In this document: positions 34,709-43,453 of the stretch, one piece after another
Position numbering within the stretch: position 1 is the stretch's first letter
Layout: each line of letters begins with the position of its first letter
NCBI GenBank assembly: GCA_900317055.1
Contig: ONFF01000006.1
Coordinates: forward strand, 1 to 64,000
Direction of reading: 5' to 3'
Origin: an uncultured Bacteroidales bacterium
Lineage (GTDB): Bacteria > Bacteroidota > Bacteroidia > Bacteroidales > F082
DNA length: 64,000 nt
Program-made: the position numbers and the translations under genes
Notes under the pieces: generated by a model
Database searches by the model: none
What the model was told of the DNA's origin: nothing
Seen by the model: the letters and a program-made list of their open reading frames with translations, nothing else

Positions 34709-35734
34709 TTAGAGGCCTTCGATGACGGTCGTCCAACCGAATTCGTCGGGCTCGGTGCCGTACTGGATACCACGGAGTTTGTTGTAAAGCTTCAGGCTCC
34801 ACGGACCGGGCTTGCCGTCACCGAACGTATAGGACTTGCCGTTTTCGGGGTCGTCGATGCGCGAGATGGGGCTGATGACGGCAGCGGTGCCGCATGCGCC
34901 AGCTTCTTCGAAGGTGGTCAGCTCTTCCTCAGCGATAGGACGACGTTCGACCTTCATGCCGAGAGTCTCCGCCAACTGCATCAAGCTCTTGTTGGTGATA
35001 GAAGGCAGGATGGACGTGCTTTGAGGCGTGATATAGGTGTCGTTCTTGATACCGAAGAAGTTGGCAGCGCCAGCCTCGTCGATATATTTCTTTTCCTTGG
35101 CATCGAGATAGAACTCGCAGGCGTACTCGCCACCATGGCAGGCCTCGACGTGCGGACGCAGTGAAGCGGCGTAGTTGCCACCCACCTTGAAGGTACCGGT
35201 ACCCAGCGGGGCAGCACGGTCGTACTTGCGCGTGATGACATAGGGGTTAGCCATGAAGCCGCCCTTGAAGTAAGGACCGACGGGGGTAACGAAGATCATG
35301 AACAGATACTCGTCAGCGGGTTTCACACCCACGCGGGCGCCCGTGCCAATCAGCAACGGACGAAGATAGAGCGAAGCGCCAGTCTCGTAAGGCGGGATGA
35401 AGTCGGCGTTGAGACGAATAACCTTCTCGACGGCTTCCCAGAACAACCCATCGGGAACCTCGGCCATCATGATGCCCTGTGCAGAACGCTGCAAACGTTT
35501 GCAGTTCTCGTCCCAGCGGAACACGCGCACTTTGCCGTCCTTGCCACGGAAAGCCTTCATTCCTTCAAAAGCTTCCTGACCATAGTGCAAGCAAGTAGCA
35601 GCCATGTGGATGTTAATGGATGTGTCGGAGCTGACTTCCAATTCGCCCCATTTGCCGTTGCGGAAATAGCAGCGGACATTGTAATTCGTTGGATAATAAC
35701 CAAATGTTAAATTTGCCCAATCGATGTTTTGCAT
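34709..35734 (-). CDS. ilvE: Branched-chain amino acid aminotransferase IlvE
   Basis: A 341-residue fold-type IV PLP enzyme interconverting branched-chain amino acids and their keto acids. The PLP lysine is K183 in GTGTFKVGGNYAAS, the form seen in the BCAT type close to the eukaryotic enzymes. EAFEGMKAFR near residue 55 and LYLRPLLIGTG near 122 are also typical. The late block EEAGACGTAAVISPI binds the cofactor phosphate. No other ilv gene is adjacent. The promoter is not obvious. Confidence 0.95.
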   Translation of the reverse strand: MQNIDWANLTFGYYPTNYNVRCYFRNGKWGELEVSSDTSINIHMAATCLHYGQEAFEGMKAFRGKDGKVRVFRWDENCKRLQRSAQGIMMAEVPDGLFWEAVEKVIRLNADFIPPYETGASLYLRPLLIGTGARVGVKPADEYLFMIFVTPVGPYFKGGFMANPYVITRKYDRAAPLGTGTFKVGGNYAASLRPHVEACHGGEYACEFYLDAKEKKYIDEAGAANFFGIKNDTYITPQSTSILPSITNKSLMQLAETLGMKVERRPIAEEELTTFEEAGACGTAAVISPISRIDDPENGKSYTFGDGKPGPWSLKLYNKLRGIQYGTEPDEFGWTTVIEGL

Positions 35735-35832
35735 GATTCTTATAATTTATAGTTGATTGATTACTGTCGTTTTCTAAAAGTCCACGAAATTACAAATAAT
35801 TTCTTTATCAAAGTATGTTTTTGTAGAATAAT

Positions 35833-37158
35833 TTATAGCGCATACTTATAAATCACCAAATCGGTCTTCCCTTCCTTGTTGGTTTCAATCGCATTCCACC
35901 TGAAACATTTGTTTTCTTTGTCATATACCACCTGAAATGGGATTGTGTTCGTAACTTTCACGCCATCAATTTCAACGCCTTTTTGACCCGTGACATAAGA
36001 CAGCTTATGCATCCCGTTGGACGAATACTTGTCGATGACAAGACCGTCAACCAAATCATCCGTGTATAGGATGGAATTAGATTCTTTGTTCAAGCTGTTG
36101 ATTTGGCCGTTCTCATAAACATACCATTGTCCTGCAGCAAGGAAATGGAACCTCAGCTTCTGCTGGGCATTCAGTGCAAAATGGCCAATGATAACTTGCC
36201 AGCGAATGATTTCTCCGTTCATCACGAGTGTTTCACCTTTCCCCTCTTCCCCTTTTTTCGATGCTTTGTAAATATAGTCTCCATCATTAGTAATAAGGAA
36301 ATCAGAAATGGTATAACCTTCTACAGACTTCATTTTCCCATCCACCCAAATACGATCATTCGCTACCGCCATCCAATGCCAGCCATCATTGGAATACTTC
36401 AGTCTGAAATTCTCCTCAGTATACTCACCAAACAATTCAACCGACTTTCCATCAATTACCAATACCGTGTAAGGCATATACTGATCGCGATACAGATAAT
36501 AATAATGCAAATTGTCCTTGTCTTTTCCCATGCTACAATGATAAATGTCTCCCTCAGAAAGCCTACACCCCAACGCTCCTGCCGAAAGCATCGTGCTATC
36601 AGCCTCCTTAAAGGTTCGTCTTTCAGGCCATACGATCTGACTGACCTGACTCTGTGAGGTTGTTGCATCCTTATATGTACTATAATAATAAACGTCATTC
36701 AACTTATAGACATATCCGTCATCCGTCAGACTAACGATGCTATCGCACAAATTCTGGAGCACACCATAAGCATATATCGTCTCCATCCCTTTGCCGACTC
36801 CATTTACATCATCCCCATAGTACTTGACAGCAAAAACGCATTCATTCCAGGTATTAGCAATTTTAAAGGTTCTCACCTTATAATCCAATGGGATTACCAC
36901 CGTTCCATTGGAGTTGATAACAGACAAACCCGAAATTTTATTCTTCGCAACATAAACATATTTGTAGTAAGCGGACATTGATTGCGTAGTTGCATTGGGC
37001 AAAAGACTATATTCCACCTGAAATTCTCCTGGATTCACACTAAGATACCCTTCCAAAGTCTCCACACAAATACGGTTCAGATTACCACTAGGCTCCTGCG
37101 CTATTGACCATCGGAAAAGCGAAATCAGTATAAGTAATATAAAGGTTGTCCTTCTCAT
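35833..37158 (-). CDS. Secreted protein of unknown function in the TIR operon
   Basis: A 441-residue protein with an N-terminal signal peptide (MRRTTFILLILISLFRWSIA). The mature part is beta-rich, with repeated Y/W and short Gly turns (NDGWHWMAVANDRIWVDGK, NDGDYIYKASKKGEEGKG) that recall a propeller or sheet repeat, but I do not recognise the family. There is no T9SS sorting domain and no lipobox. It starts within about 10 bp of the upstream BACON/PEGA gene, making it the third gene of the TIR operon. AT-rich compared with ilvE. Start M37158 is taken over a possible M37167. Confidence 0.65.
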   Translation of the reverse strand: MRRTTFILLILISLFRWSIAQEPSGNLNRICVETLEGYLSVNPGEFQVEYSLLPNATTQSMSAYYKYVYVAKNKISGLSVINSNGTVVIPLDYKVRTFKIANTWNECVFAVKYYGDDVNGVGKGMETIYAYGVLQNLCDSIVSLTDDGYVYKLNDVYYYSTYKDATTSQSQVSQIVWPERRTFKEADSTMLSAGALGCRLSEGDIYHCSMGKDKDNLHYYYLYRDQYMPYTVLVIDGKSVELFGEYTEENFRLKYSNDGWHWMAVANDRIWVDGKMKSVEGYTISDFLITNDGDYIYKASKKGEEGKGETLVMNGEIIRWQVIIGHFALNAQQKLRFHFLAAGQWYVYENGQINSLNKESNSILYTDDLVDGLVIDKYSSNGMHKLSYVTGQKGVEIDGVKVTNTIPFQVVYDKENKCFRWNAIETNKEGKTDLVIYKYAL

Positions 37159-37167
37159 AATCAACAA

Positions 37168-39240
37168 TTATTGATAACTAGATTTTGATCTTTCAAATTC
37201 TCCCAAGTGGAAACCTATGCCAAAGTCGACACAGAGATGGCGTTCTCCAAACAAATCCGATTCATGCAAAAAAACAGTCAAAGGGAATCGCCATACATTA
37301 AGAATGGTTCCCACCTCTATACCGACACCTTGAAAACGGTCTTTCAATCCGGTGATGTTTACAGCTCCAGATGCACCTATACACATGTCTATCAAACCAT
37401 TGACAGGGGTAAAGACGATACCGAGACCTCCTTCGACATTTCTTATCGCAAGGCTGTCGGAAGAATTGACAGTCGGCAAATATAGTGCCTTTAGATAAAC
37501 ACGAACCTTATTCTTACCCATATCGCCAATCATAAATCCTTTACCATTTTCAGCAGGGCGAAAAACATAGTTCAACGATACCCATCTACGGCTGTCGCTT
37601 GAGCAATAACCCAATTGCGCATCATAATACCGTTTCAAATAGGCTCCCATGCCTAGCATGAATTGAGTACTTTTCACCATAGGACTGATTCGAGTGGAGT
37701 GGAAGCCCATCGAAAGCATAAAGTGCTTATAAAAGCCCATGACTCCAGCTTCATAGTCAAGGCCAATGCGCCGCTCTGCCACATAACCACCTATACCAAC
37801 ACCCGCATAGGCACCAACATAAGGGAATCCATTTGGACGGAACACCGAACCGAAAGTCATACTATACCCTGCAAGTTGATCCTCACCAGAAAAGTTTGTC
37901 ACCAAAGGTGTGTTAGCCTGAAAATGCGCATACGCCCCCCAAGATTGAGTTCCTACATAGCCACTCATCATTCCAAATGTGGTTTGGGGTGACCAAGTAA
38001 TCGTGGCAAAGCGCAGCCCTGGCTTAAAAAGGACATCTTGCTGTCGTTCGTTGGCAAACACCTCCCGACGCTCAAGTCCCATAATCAAGGAATAATGCCC
38101 ATAATCAATGGGCAAATCAAAAGGCGTATATCTCACGCTTGCCTCTTCTCCATCATCTATTATGGTGACTTTCAATTCGGAAGGTATACTCTTCACCAAA
38201 ATAGACCCTTTTGATTCTCCATCATTACTGATTTCCGACTTCAACACCGGAACTTCTGAAGCAAAGGCATACTGATGAACCAACACCTTGCAAAACCTAT
38301 TTCCAAATCCAATCTTAACCCATCCATGCCTACTGAACAATGATTCGTTCTGCCGCACCTGCACCTTAACCGAATCCTTATTGACAGAAGTAAGAATCCA
38401 ATCGCTGGAGGTCAACACCTGCCAATTGTTAAAATTGCTTCCCACCATTAAAAGATTCTCAGCCTCAACACATGGAAAGACTAGTTCTTCCTTATTAACA
38501 GTTATTGTCGTATCAGATTGAGCTTGGCTGACAAAGATAGGGAACCAATCATCGGCCACAGCAATATATACCGTTGCTTCACGCATCTCGACATGATTGT
38601 TTGGAATGCATCTGAGAAGCAACGCACTATCGCTTGATTGGTACTCAATCCAATCAGGGACCGAGTCCACTCGCCACGAATCAGCATTTGTAAAGATGGA
38701 AATGCCAACCGTATCGCTCAGACTGGAAAAATGCACCGAATCCGGTATGGCCTCAAATTCAAGTCGACCTCCAAGTTGGTATACACCAAACGACACAATT
38801 TTGCCGTCAGCCATTACGGAAACGCTAGCATTACGAGGATTAGGATTGTCATTATTCTCACAGGAAACAGAAACGACATTGCCTTTTTTGCCCACCTTAC
38901 ACCACTTTGAATTGCTACTTGCTTTGAAAGTTGACGCATTCACTTTAACAGTGACGTTCTTGGGTCGACCACCGTATGCCTCAAACTCCAAGTTGCTCTC
39001 CGACAGGCTAATCGTCGTACACTCCCTGATCATTTTGTCGAGGTCATTGTCATCAGGTATGCCGCCTTTGCATATCACCTTGATTTTCTTAAACTTTTCT
39101 TTGGCTTCAGCAAGTTTTCCCTCGTTTTTCAGCTTGACTGCCTCTTCGTGAAAATAATTGTATCGGTCATAGTTTTGGGCAATTACAGCCAATTGACATA
39201 ACAAAACAACAAGGACCGTCAGAAGAATACCTTTTTTCAT
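37168..39240 (-). CDS. BACON/PEGA-domain outer-membrane protein
   Basis: A 690-residue exported protein. A signal peptide (1-21) is followed by a short helical region, then about three BACON-like beta domains (roughly 75-330; KWCKVGKKGNVVSVSCENN and DSWRVDSVPDWIEYQ are typical), and a PEGA-like domain (SKGSILVKSIPSELKVTI, ~345-410). The last ~270 residues look like an outer-membrane barrel: alternating Gly/aromatic strands such as GAYAGVGIGGYVAERRIGLD, ending in VDFGIGFHLGEF. It lies 3 bp after the TIR gene and just before the unknown secreted gene. I infer a surface-located partner or sensor for the TIR protein. Confidence 0.75.
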   Translation of the reverse strand: MKKGILLTVLVVLLCQLAVIAQNYDRYNYFHEEAVKLKNEGKLAEAKEKFKKIKVICKGGIPDDNDLDKMIRECTTISLSESNLEFEAYGGRPKNVTVKVNASTFKASSNSKWCKVGKKGNVVSVSCENNDNPNPRNASVSVMADGKIVSFGVYQLGGRLEFEAIPDSVHFSSLSDTVGISIFTNADSWRVDSVPDWIEYQSSDSALLLRCIPNNHVEMREATVYIAVADDWFPIFVSQAQSDTTITVNKEELVFPCVEAENLLMVGSNFNNWQVLTSSDWILTSVNKDSVKVQVRQNESLFSRHGWVKIGFGNRFCKVLVHQYAFASEVPVLKSEISNDGESKGSILVKSIPSELKVTIIDDGEEASVRYTPFDLPIDYGHYSLIMGLERREVFANERQQDVLFKPGLRFATITWSPQTTFGMMSGYVGTQSWGAYAHFQANTPLVTNFSGEDQLAGYSMTFGSVFRPNGFPYVGAYAGVGIGGYVAERRIGLDYEAGVMGFYKHFMLSMGFHSTRISPMVKSTQFMLGMGAYLKRYYDAQLGYCSSDSRRWVSLNYVFRPAENGKGFMIGDMGKNKVRVYLKALYLPTVNSSDSLAIRNVEGGLGIVFTPVNGLIDMCIGASGAVNITGLKDRFQGVGIEVGTILNVWRFPLTVFLHESDLFGERHLCVDFGIGFHLGEFERSKSSYQ

Positions 39241-39243
39241 GTG

Positions 39244-40224
39244 CTATTCCCTTAAACTGTTTTCAATCATCGCCTCTATGGAATCAAGTCTTTGCTTTTC
39301 CTCAGGAAACTCCAACAGCCTTGCGATTTCCAGATCCTGACGAGCAAACACTGCTCCATCCTCATCAAGCAACACTTTAATATCATCCATAATGGCATTA
39401 TAGTAACCTTGTCTAAGACCTAGCAAGGCTTTTCTTTTGGATTCAACCTCATAGGTGTCCTTAATGCGATCCCCAAATTGTTTCTTCAACATCAAGGCTG
39501 AATCGCATTCGGCGATGCCTTCCATCAATTTCACGAACGGTTCCTTATCCGAAACCATTTGCAAGAAATTCTTTTTGAATTCATTGGTATCAGGCAAAGA
39601 CTGTGTCAATAACAATGCTTTTTGGACATGATATTCAAATAGTTGTGGTTCGGAACTTCCAGTTTCTTGTACATTTTGTATTTCAACATTATCGGAAGAA
39701 GGCTTTTTCGCCAAGAGGACTATTGCAGCTATTATCAATCCCAAGACAATGGGTATCAAAGCCAATCTAATTTTACGCTTTCTTTTCTTTCTTAGTTTGG
39801 TCGAGACTAGGTTTTCTTCAATCTTAGCAAACGATGCGGCCCGATATTCGTGAGTCCACAAAAACACCTGTCGCATAGGAAGTGTACGCAAAGGTAAAGG
39901 CAAAACCTCAGCATCAGGCATAGCGAAACCAGGAAGGCCAACACCTATGATATTTTTGTTGAAGTCTTGAGCCAACACAATTTCGCGGCGAACCCAATCT
40001 TCCTCGCTATCGCAATTGTCGAGGGTACCTGGAGCCAACACAAGCAAAAAATCCTTACATTCCTCAATAGCTTGTTTGATTTGATCAGGAAACTGACCAC
40101 TTCCAATATCATCAACATCAAGGAAAACCTTGTAGCCAAGATTTTCAAGCTTGGCTTGCAATTCGCCCGCCACACCTGAGCCAGCACCTTTCCTTCTGTA
40201 ACTGATGAATACATCGTAAGCCAT
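39244..40224 (-). CDS. TIR-domain transmembrane protein (SARM1-like)
   Basis: A 326-residue protein. Residues 1-138 are a TIR domain strikingly like that of SARM1: DVFISYRR (4-11), VFLDVDDIGSGQFPDQIKQA (33-52), FLLVLAPGTLDNC, DWVRREIV and a later LWTHEY block. Glu81 in DWVRRE lies where the catalytic Glu642 of SARM1 sits, so NAD cleavage is plausible. A basic stretch (KLRKKRKRK, 143-151) precedes one membrane helix (about 153-172), placing TIR in the cytoplasm and the ~150-residue helical C-terminus in the periplasm. The two following genes encode exported proteins. I start at ATG 40224, 28 bp after TAttTTTG. Confidence 0.9.
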   Translation of the reverse strand: MAYDVFISYRRKGAGSGVAGELQAKLENLGYKVFLDVDDIGSGQFPDQIKQAIEECKDFLLVLAPGTLDNCDSEEDWVRREIVLAQDFNKNIIGVGLPGFAMPDAEVLPLPLRTLPMRQVFLWTHEYRAASFAKIEENLVSTKLRKKRKRKIRLALIPIVLGLIIAAIVLLAKKPSSDNVEIQNVQETGSSEPQLFEYHVQKALLLTQSLPDTNEFKKNFLQMVSDKEPFVKLMEGIAECDSALMLKKQFGDRIKDTYEVESKRKALLGLRQGYYNAIMDDIKVLLDEDGAVFARQDLEIARLLEFPEEKQRLDSIEAMIENSLRE

Positions 40225-40251
40225 AACGCTAATCAAGCATAATCAACTTTG

Positions 40252-40259
40252 CAAAAATA
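40252..40259 (-). promoter_or_regulatory. -7 element of the TIR operon
   Basis: TAttTTTG on the minus strand, 27 bp before the TIR start codon; the next two genes have no promoter of their own. Confidence 0.7.
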
Positions 40260-40307
40260 GCAAATTATTCATTTCCTTAAACAAGCCACATGATTTTATC
40301 AAAACCA

Positions 40308-41474
40308 CTACTCCAATGGTAATTTCATCTCCAAATAATGCCGTTCAATGCCATACCGGGCCTTCAAATCCGTTATCTGCTGCAAAATCTCCGTCTTTTT
40401 CGGTTCTTTCGTCGTCTTCCTTCCCACCAGCAGCACATTCTTCGGTGTGTGCTCCATCTCGATGAACTCCATTATTTGTGTTTTGTATCCGAAATACTCC
40501 AAGATCAGGGCGCGAATGGTGTCGGTAATCATCACAGCTTGGCGTTCAAGGAAGATGCCGTAGCGCGTGATGGCGTCAACCTTACCCGAGCGTTCCATCT
40601 CCTGTCGAATCTGCTTATGACAGCATGGAGCACAAACTATAAGTTCAGCTCCCGCTTTGATGCCCGAAGCAATGGCATCGTCGGTGGCCGTGTTGCAGGC
40701 GTAAAGTGCAATCAGAACATCCAACTTTTCGGGATGATAGGCCTCGATGCTGCTCTCCACGAACTCCAAGCCTTTCAAGTTGTCCGCTTTGATGATCTCA
40801 TTGATTTTCAGCACCAAGTCGGGACGTATTTCCACGCCTTTGATGTCCACGTCCAAGTTCAAACGTTGGGTCAACAGCTCGTGCAAGGCAAAAGTGAGAT
40901 ATCCCTTCCCTGCCCCCATGTCGGCAATGTGGACCTTGCCGTCGAACTTCATCGGCTTGATGAGACTCTCCACAATCTCGGCGTACTTATAAATCTGCTT
41001 GAACTTATGCTGCATGTCGGCAGTGATCTTGCCTTCACGGGTAGTCAAGCCGAGCTGATACCACCAAGGATTTGCAGGGTTGATAAGGCGCACTTTCTGC
41101 TTATCATGCTCCAAGTTCTGTTCGCGGCATTCCTGAACTTTTTTGGTTTGAAGGGTTGCCTTACCTTTGGAAGAAACCAACAAGGTAACATCTTCGTCGA
41201 CGGTAAACAACACAGCATTCAGGAAACGATTGGGGAGCATTTCCTCCAAAATATCAAGCATCTGCGCGGCATCGTAGTTCTTAACTTCGTCGCGACGCTC
41301 GTAATGGTATGTGAAGGCAAACAAGCGTTTCTCCTTTATTAATACGGGCTTCACATAGATGTTGCGCAAGTCATCGTGCTTCTGTACGGGCTTGCTGAGC
41401 GTCATTTTCACCAAGGTGTTTTGTACAGCAGCCTCGTTGACACGACTCAGATATAAATATAAGTTTTCTGGCAT
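40308..41474 (-). CDS. SAM-dependent methyltransferase (Methyltransf_32-like)
   Basis: A 388-residue class I methyltransferase. The SAM-binding motif I is HIADMGAGKGYLTFAL (about 184-199), followed by an acidic residue in GVEIRPDLV. ALYACNTATDDA and CAPCCHKQ resemble the HACG and pCCy motifs of the METTL25/RRNAD1-type family, whose substrate is rRNA or unknown. The N-terminal ~150 residues are family-specific. I prefer the ATG at 41474; the frame also allows a TTG at 41492. It lies between the TIR operon and a lipoprotein gene, with no functional link seen. Confidence 0.82.
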   Translation of the reverse strand: MPENLYLYLSRVNEAAVQNTLVKMTLSKPVQKHDDLRNIYVKPVLIKEKRLFAFTYHYERRDEVKNYDAAQMLDILEEMLPNRFLNAVLFTVDEDVTLLVSSKGKATLQTKKVQECREQNLEHDKQKVRLINPANPWWYQLGLTTREGKITADMQHKFKQIYKYAEIVESLIKPMKFDGKVHIADMGAGKGYLTFALHELLTQRLNLDVDIKGVEIRPDLVLKINEIIKADNLKGLEFVESSIEAYHPEKLDVLIALYACNTATDDAIASGIKAGAELIVCAPCCHKQIRQEMERSGKVDAITRYGIFLERQAVMITDTIRALILEYFGYKTQIMEFIEMEHTPKNVLLVGRKTTKEPKKTEILQQITDLKARYGIERHYLEMKLPLE

Positions 41475-41508
41475 GTTAATAAAAATCGGCAAAAAGTAGA
41501 AGTTAGAC

Positions 41509-42120
41509 TCACCACGGCAATGTTACCGCAGGCCAGCCATAGTCTTGGAGGAATTTAACTGATATTCTGTTTTTCTTCACATAGTCAACAACAAAGCGCA
41601 GTCTGATAGCCTCACGTTTCTCCTCATTGCTGTTGATTTCCCTGAAGGCATCAAAACTCTCTCCAAAAATCTTCTTGGCACTTTCCATGTTACCAGCACC
41701 GTCCTCCACGACATCAAAACTTGTTACTTCGAAGCCATTGTCCGTCTTCCTCAAATGCATCAATCCGGGGTGGTCGCCACCCGAAACGGTTTTCAGCGTG
41801 TCGCCCGACTGATTGTAATTGTACACCCAAAAATCACCCCACACCAAAATATCGTCCTTATTACCATCATCCGTACTGATAACAATAGGACATGGAATGC
41901 AATACTCGGCTTCACCATAATTCTTCCCAATCACATTCACAAGATAGTCTTCAATAACAACATTACACGCCACTGCATCAGGTACTTTGACTTCGACAGG
42001 AGTGTTTTCCACTTGAATTTCCTTTGGTTCTTCTTTGGCTTTCTTGTTGCCACAGCCAACCAAACTAACGCCGCAAATCAGGATGGCGGCCATCATCCAC
42101 ATTTTCATAGTTTTCTTCAT
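41509..42120 (-). CDS. Lipoprotein of unknown function
   Basis: A 203-residue lipoprotein with a clear lipobox (SLVGC, cysteine ~23) and a Lys/Glu-rich linker. The rest is a globular domain containing EYCIPCPIVISTDDGNKDDI and VWGDFWVYNYNQSGDTL, probably a small beta-rich fold. I do not recognise the family. It has its own promoter at 42158-42165 and may be co-transcribed with the methyltransferase gene 34 bp downstream. Confidence 0.75.
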   Translation of the reverse strand: MKKTMKMWMMAAILICGVSLVGCGNKKAKEEPKEIQVENTPVEVKVPDAVACNVVIEDYLVNVIGKNYGEAEYCIPCPIVISTDDGNKDDILVWGDFWVYNYNQSGDTLKTVSGGDHPGLMHLRKTDNGFEVTSFDVVEDGAGNMESAKKIFGESFDAFREINSNEEKREAIRLRFVVDYVKKNRISVKFLQDYGWPAVTLPW

Positions 42121-42157
42121 TTTATTAATTGATTTTATGATGATTCAATTGATTGTG

Positions 42158-42165
42158 CAAAGGTA
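42158..42165 (-). promoter_or_regulatory. -7 element of the lipoprotein gene
   Basis: TAccTTTG on the minus strand, 37 bp before the ATG at 42120. Confidence 0.75.
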
Positions 42166-42203
42166 AGGGTTATTCTCCAATTGGCAAAACTAATTCCATG
42201 GAT

Positions 42204-43364
42204 TCACTTTTCCAGCCATTCCAAACCAAAGTTATAAAACACCATAGAATAGCCCAATGTGTCGCCATCGGATTCCTCCACATAGAGGCCAATGCTGTGG
42301 TCGGGAAGGATGCAGAGCGAGGAATAGGCAGCATCATAAGGCACGATGCACTTGCTCACAGGCCAAGTCTTGCCTTCGTCGTAACTGACATACACCGTCA
42401 CCTTTTCACGGCGCTCGGGTCCAGGCAAGGAATGGAGCAGGATGTTCTTTTCAGCTCCTTCATTTACAGAAGAATAACGGATAATATCTCCGTTGCAAGC
42501 CGTGGCTACCAGGTCGGGCCAAGCGGAGGTTTCGGGGCGCCAAGTGGTGCCGCCGTCTTCGGAAATGTTGTACCAACGCTCACCCTCATGACGGATGCTC
42601 ATCAAGATGCGGCCATCGGCCAGCTCCACTACCTTGGCCTCGTCGCCGCGCTGTGAGGCTCGGCCGGAGATCTGCCAAGTTTCGCCGTTGTCGTCGGAAT
42701 AGACGGCATAGTTGCAAGCCGCCCATTCCTCGGTGTCACGCACGGCGAGGACGAACATGATACGCCCCGTGGAGGTCAACAGGCCGTTGCCCGAGGCAAA
42801 GAAGGCCGACCACCAAGTGCGACTAACCTCGTTGGAACAATTGGCGCCGTAGAGTTCATCTGTGATGTCTTTGGGTTCCGTCCAAGTCTGGCCATTGTCG
42901 TAACTTCTTGCAATGTAGGTATGTAGTGGGTTCTCGGGCCTCCCTTTCCAGAAGCCGCAACCGCCCACGAAAGCCGCCAAGAGGCCGCCTTCATCATTGG
43001 TGCGCACCAAGGCGCAATCGCCGAAGCCCTTCCCAACGCCTTGGCCTTGCATCAAGGTGTAAGGTTCGCTCCAAGTGCGACCACCATCAGTACTACGATT
43101 GATGAGGATGTCGATGTCTTCGGGCAAGTCTATGTCGTTGTTTTTCCTCTTGTCGGTGGCGATGACCAGAGAACCGTCTTTGGCCGTGATGATGGCAGGG
43201 ATGCGATAGTTCCTTGAGTTGTAATCGCCTGGGCGATAGATTACCGTCCGCAAACGGATGGAATCGAGTTCGGAATCGGAGGTTTCGATTGTTTGACTAC
43301 TATTGCCGCAGGAGGCCAGCACAAAGCCCAACGCCATAATGAAAAGTGAGATTCGGTATTTCAT
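42204..43364 (-). CDS. nanH: Sialidase (GH33) lipoprotein
   Basis: A 386-residue exo-alpha-sialidase-type six-bladed propeller that would release terminal sialic acid from glycoconjugates. A lipobox ends the signal (VLASC, Cys19). YRIPAI carries the first Arg of the substrate triad, an Asp-rich segment follows (NDIDLPEDIDI), and several Asp-boxes are present (STDGGRTW, SYDNGQTW, SDDNGETW, SEDGGTTW). A late Tyr-Ser stretch (DAAYSSL) fits the nucleophile Tyr. No sialic acid uptake genes are in the window. It probably sits on the outer membrane as a lipoprotein rather than a T9SS cargo. Confidence 0.88.
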   Translation of the reverse strand: MKYRISLFIMALGFVLASCGNSSQTIETSDSELDSIRLRTVIYRPGDYNSRNYRIPAIITAKDGSLVIATDKRKNNDIDLPEDIDILINRSTDGGRTWSEPYTLMQGQGVGKGFGDCALVRTNDEGGLLAAFVGGCGFWKGRPENPLHTYIARSYDNGQTWTEPKDITDELYGANCSNEVSRTWWSAFFASGNGLLTSTGRIMFVLAVRDTEEWAACNYAVYSDDNGETWQISGRASQRGDEAKVVELADGRILMSIRHEGERWYNISEDGGTTWRPETSAWPDLVATACNGDIIRYSSVNEGAEKNILLHSLPGPERREKVTVYVSYDEGKTWPVSKCIVPYDAAYSSLCILPDHSIGLYVEESDGDTLGYSMVFYNFGLEWLEK

Positions 43365-43383
43365 AAATATAGTATTTAGGCCT

Positions 43384-43391
43384 CAAAAATA
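43384..43391 (-). promoter_or_regulatory. -7 element of the sialidase gene
   Basis: TAttTTTG on the minus strand, 19 bp before the ATG at 43364. Confidence 0.75.
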
Positions 43392-43392
43392 C

Positions 43393-43430
43393 AAAATTCT
43401 CCGTCTCAACAATGTGAAACGGAGAATTTT
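43393..43430 (-). terminator. Terminator of the M28 peptidase gene
   Basis: AAAATTCTCCGT and ACGGAGAATTTT enclose a 14-nt loop, 24 bp past the stop at 43454. It partly touches the sialidase promoter. Confidence 0.75.
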
Positions 43431-43453
43431 GAAGTTTTATGTTCAACCGAAGT

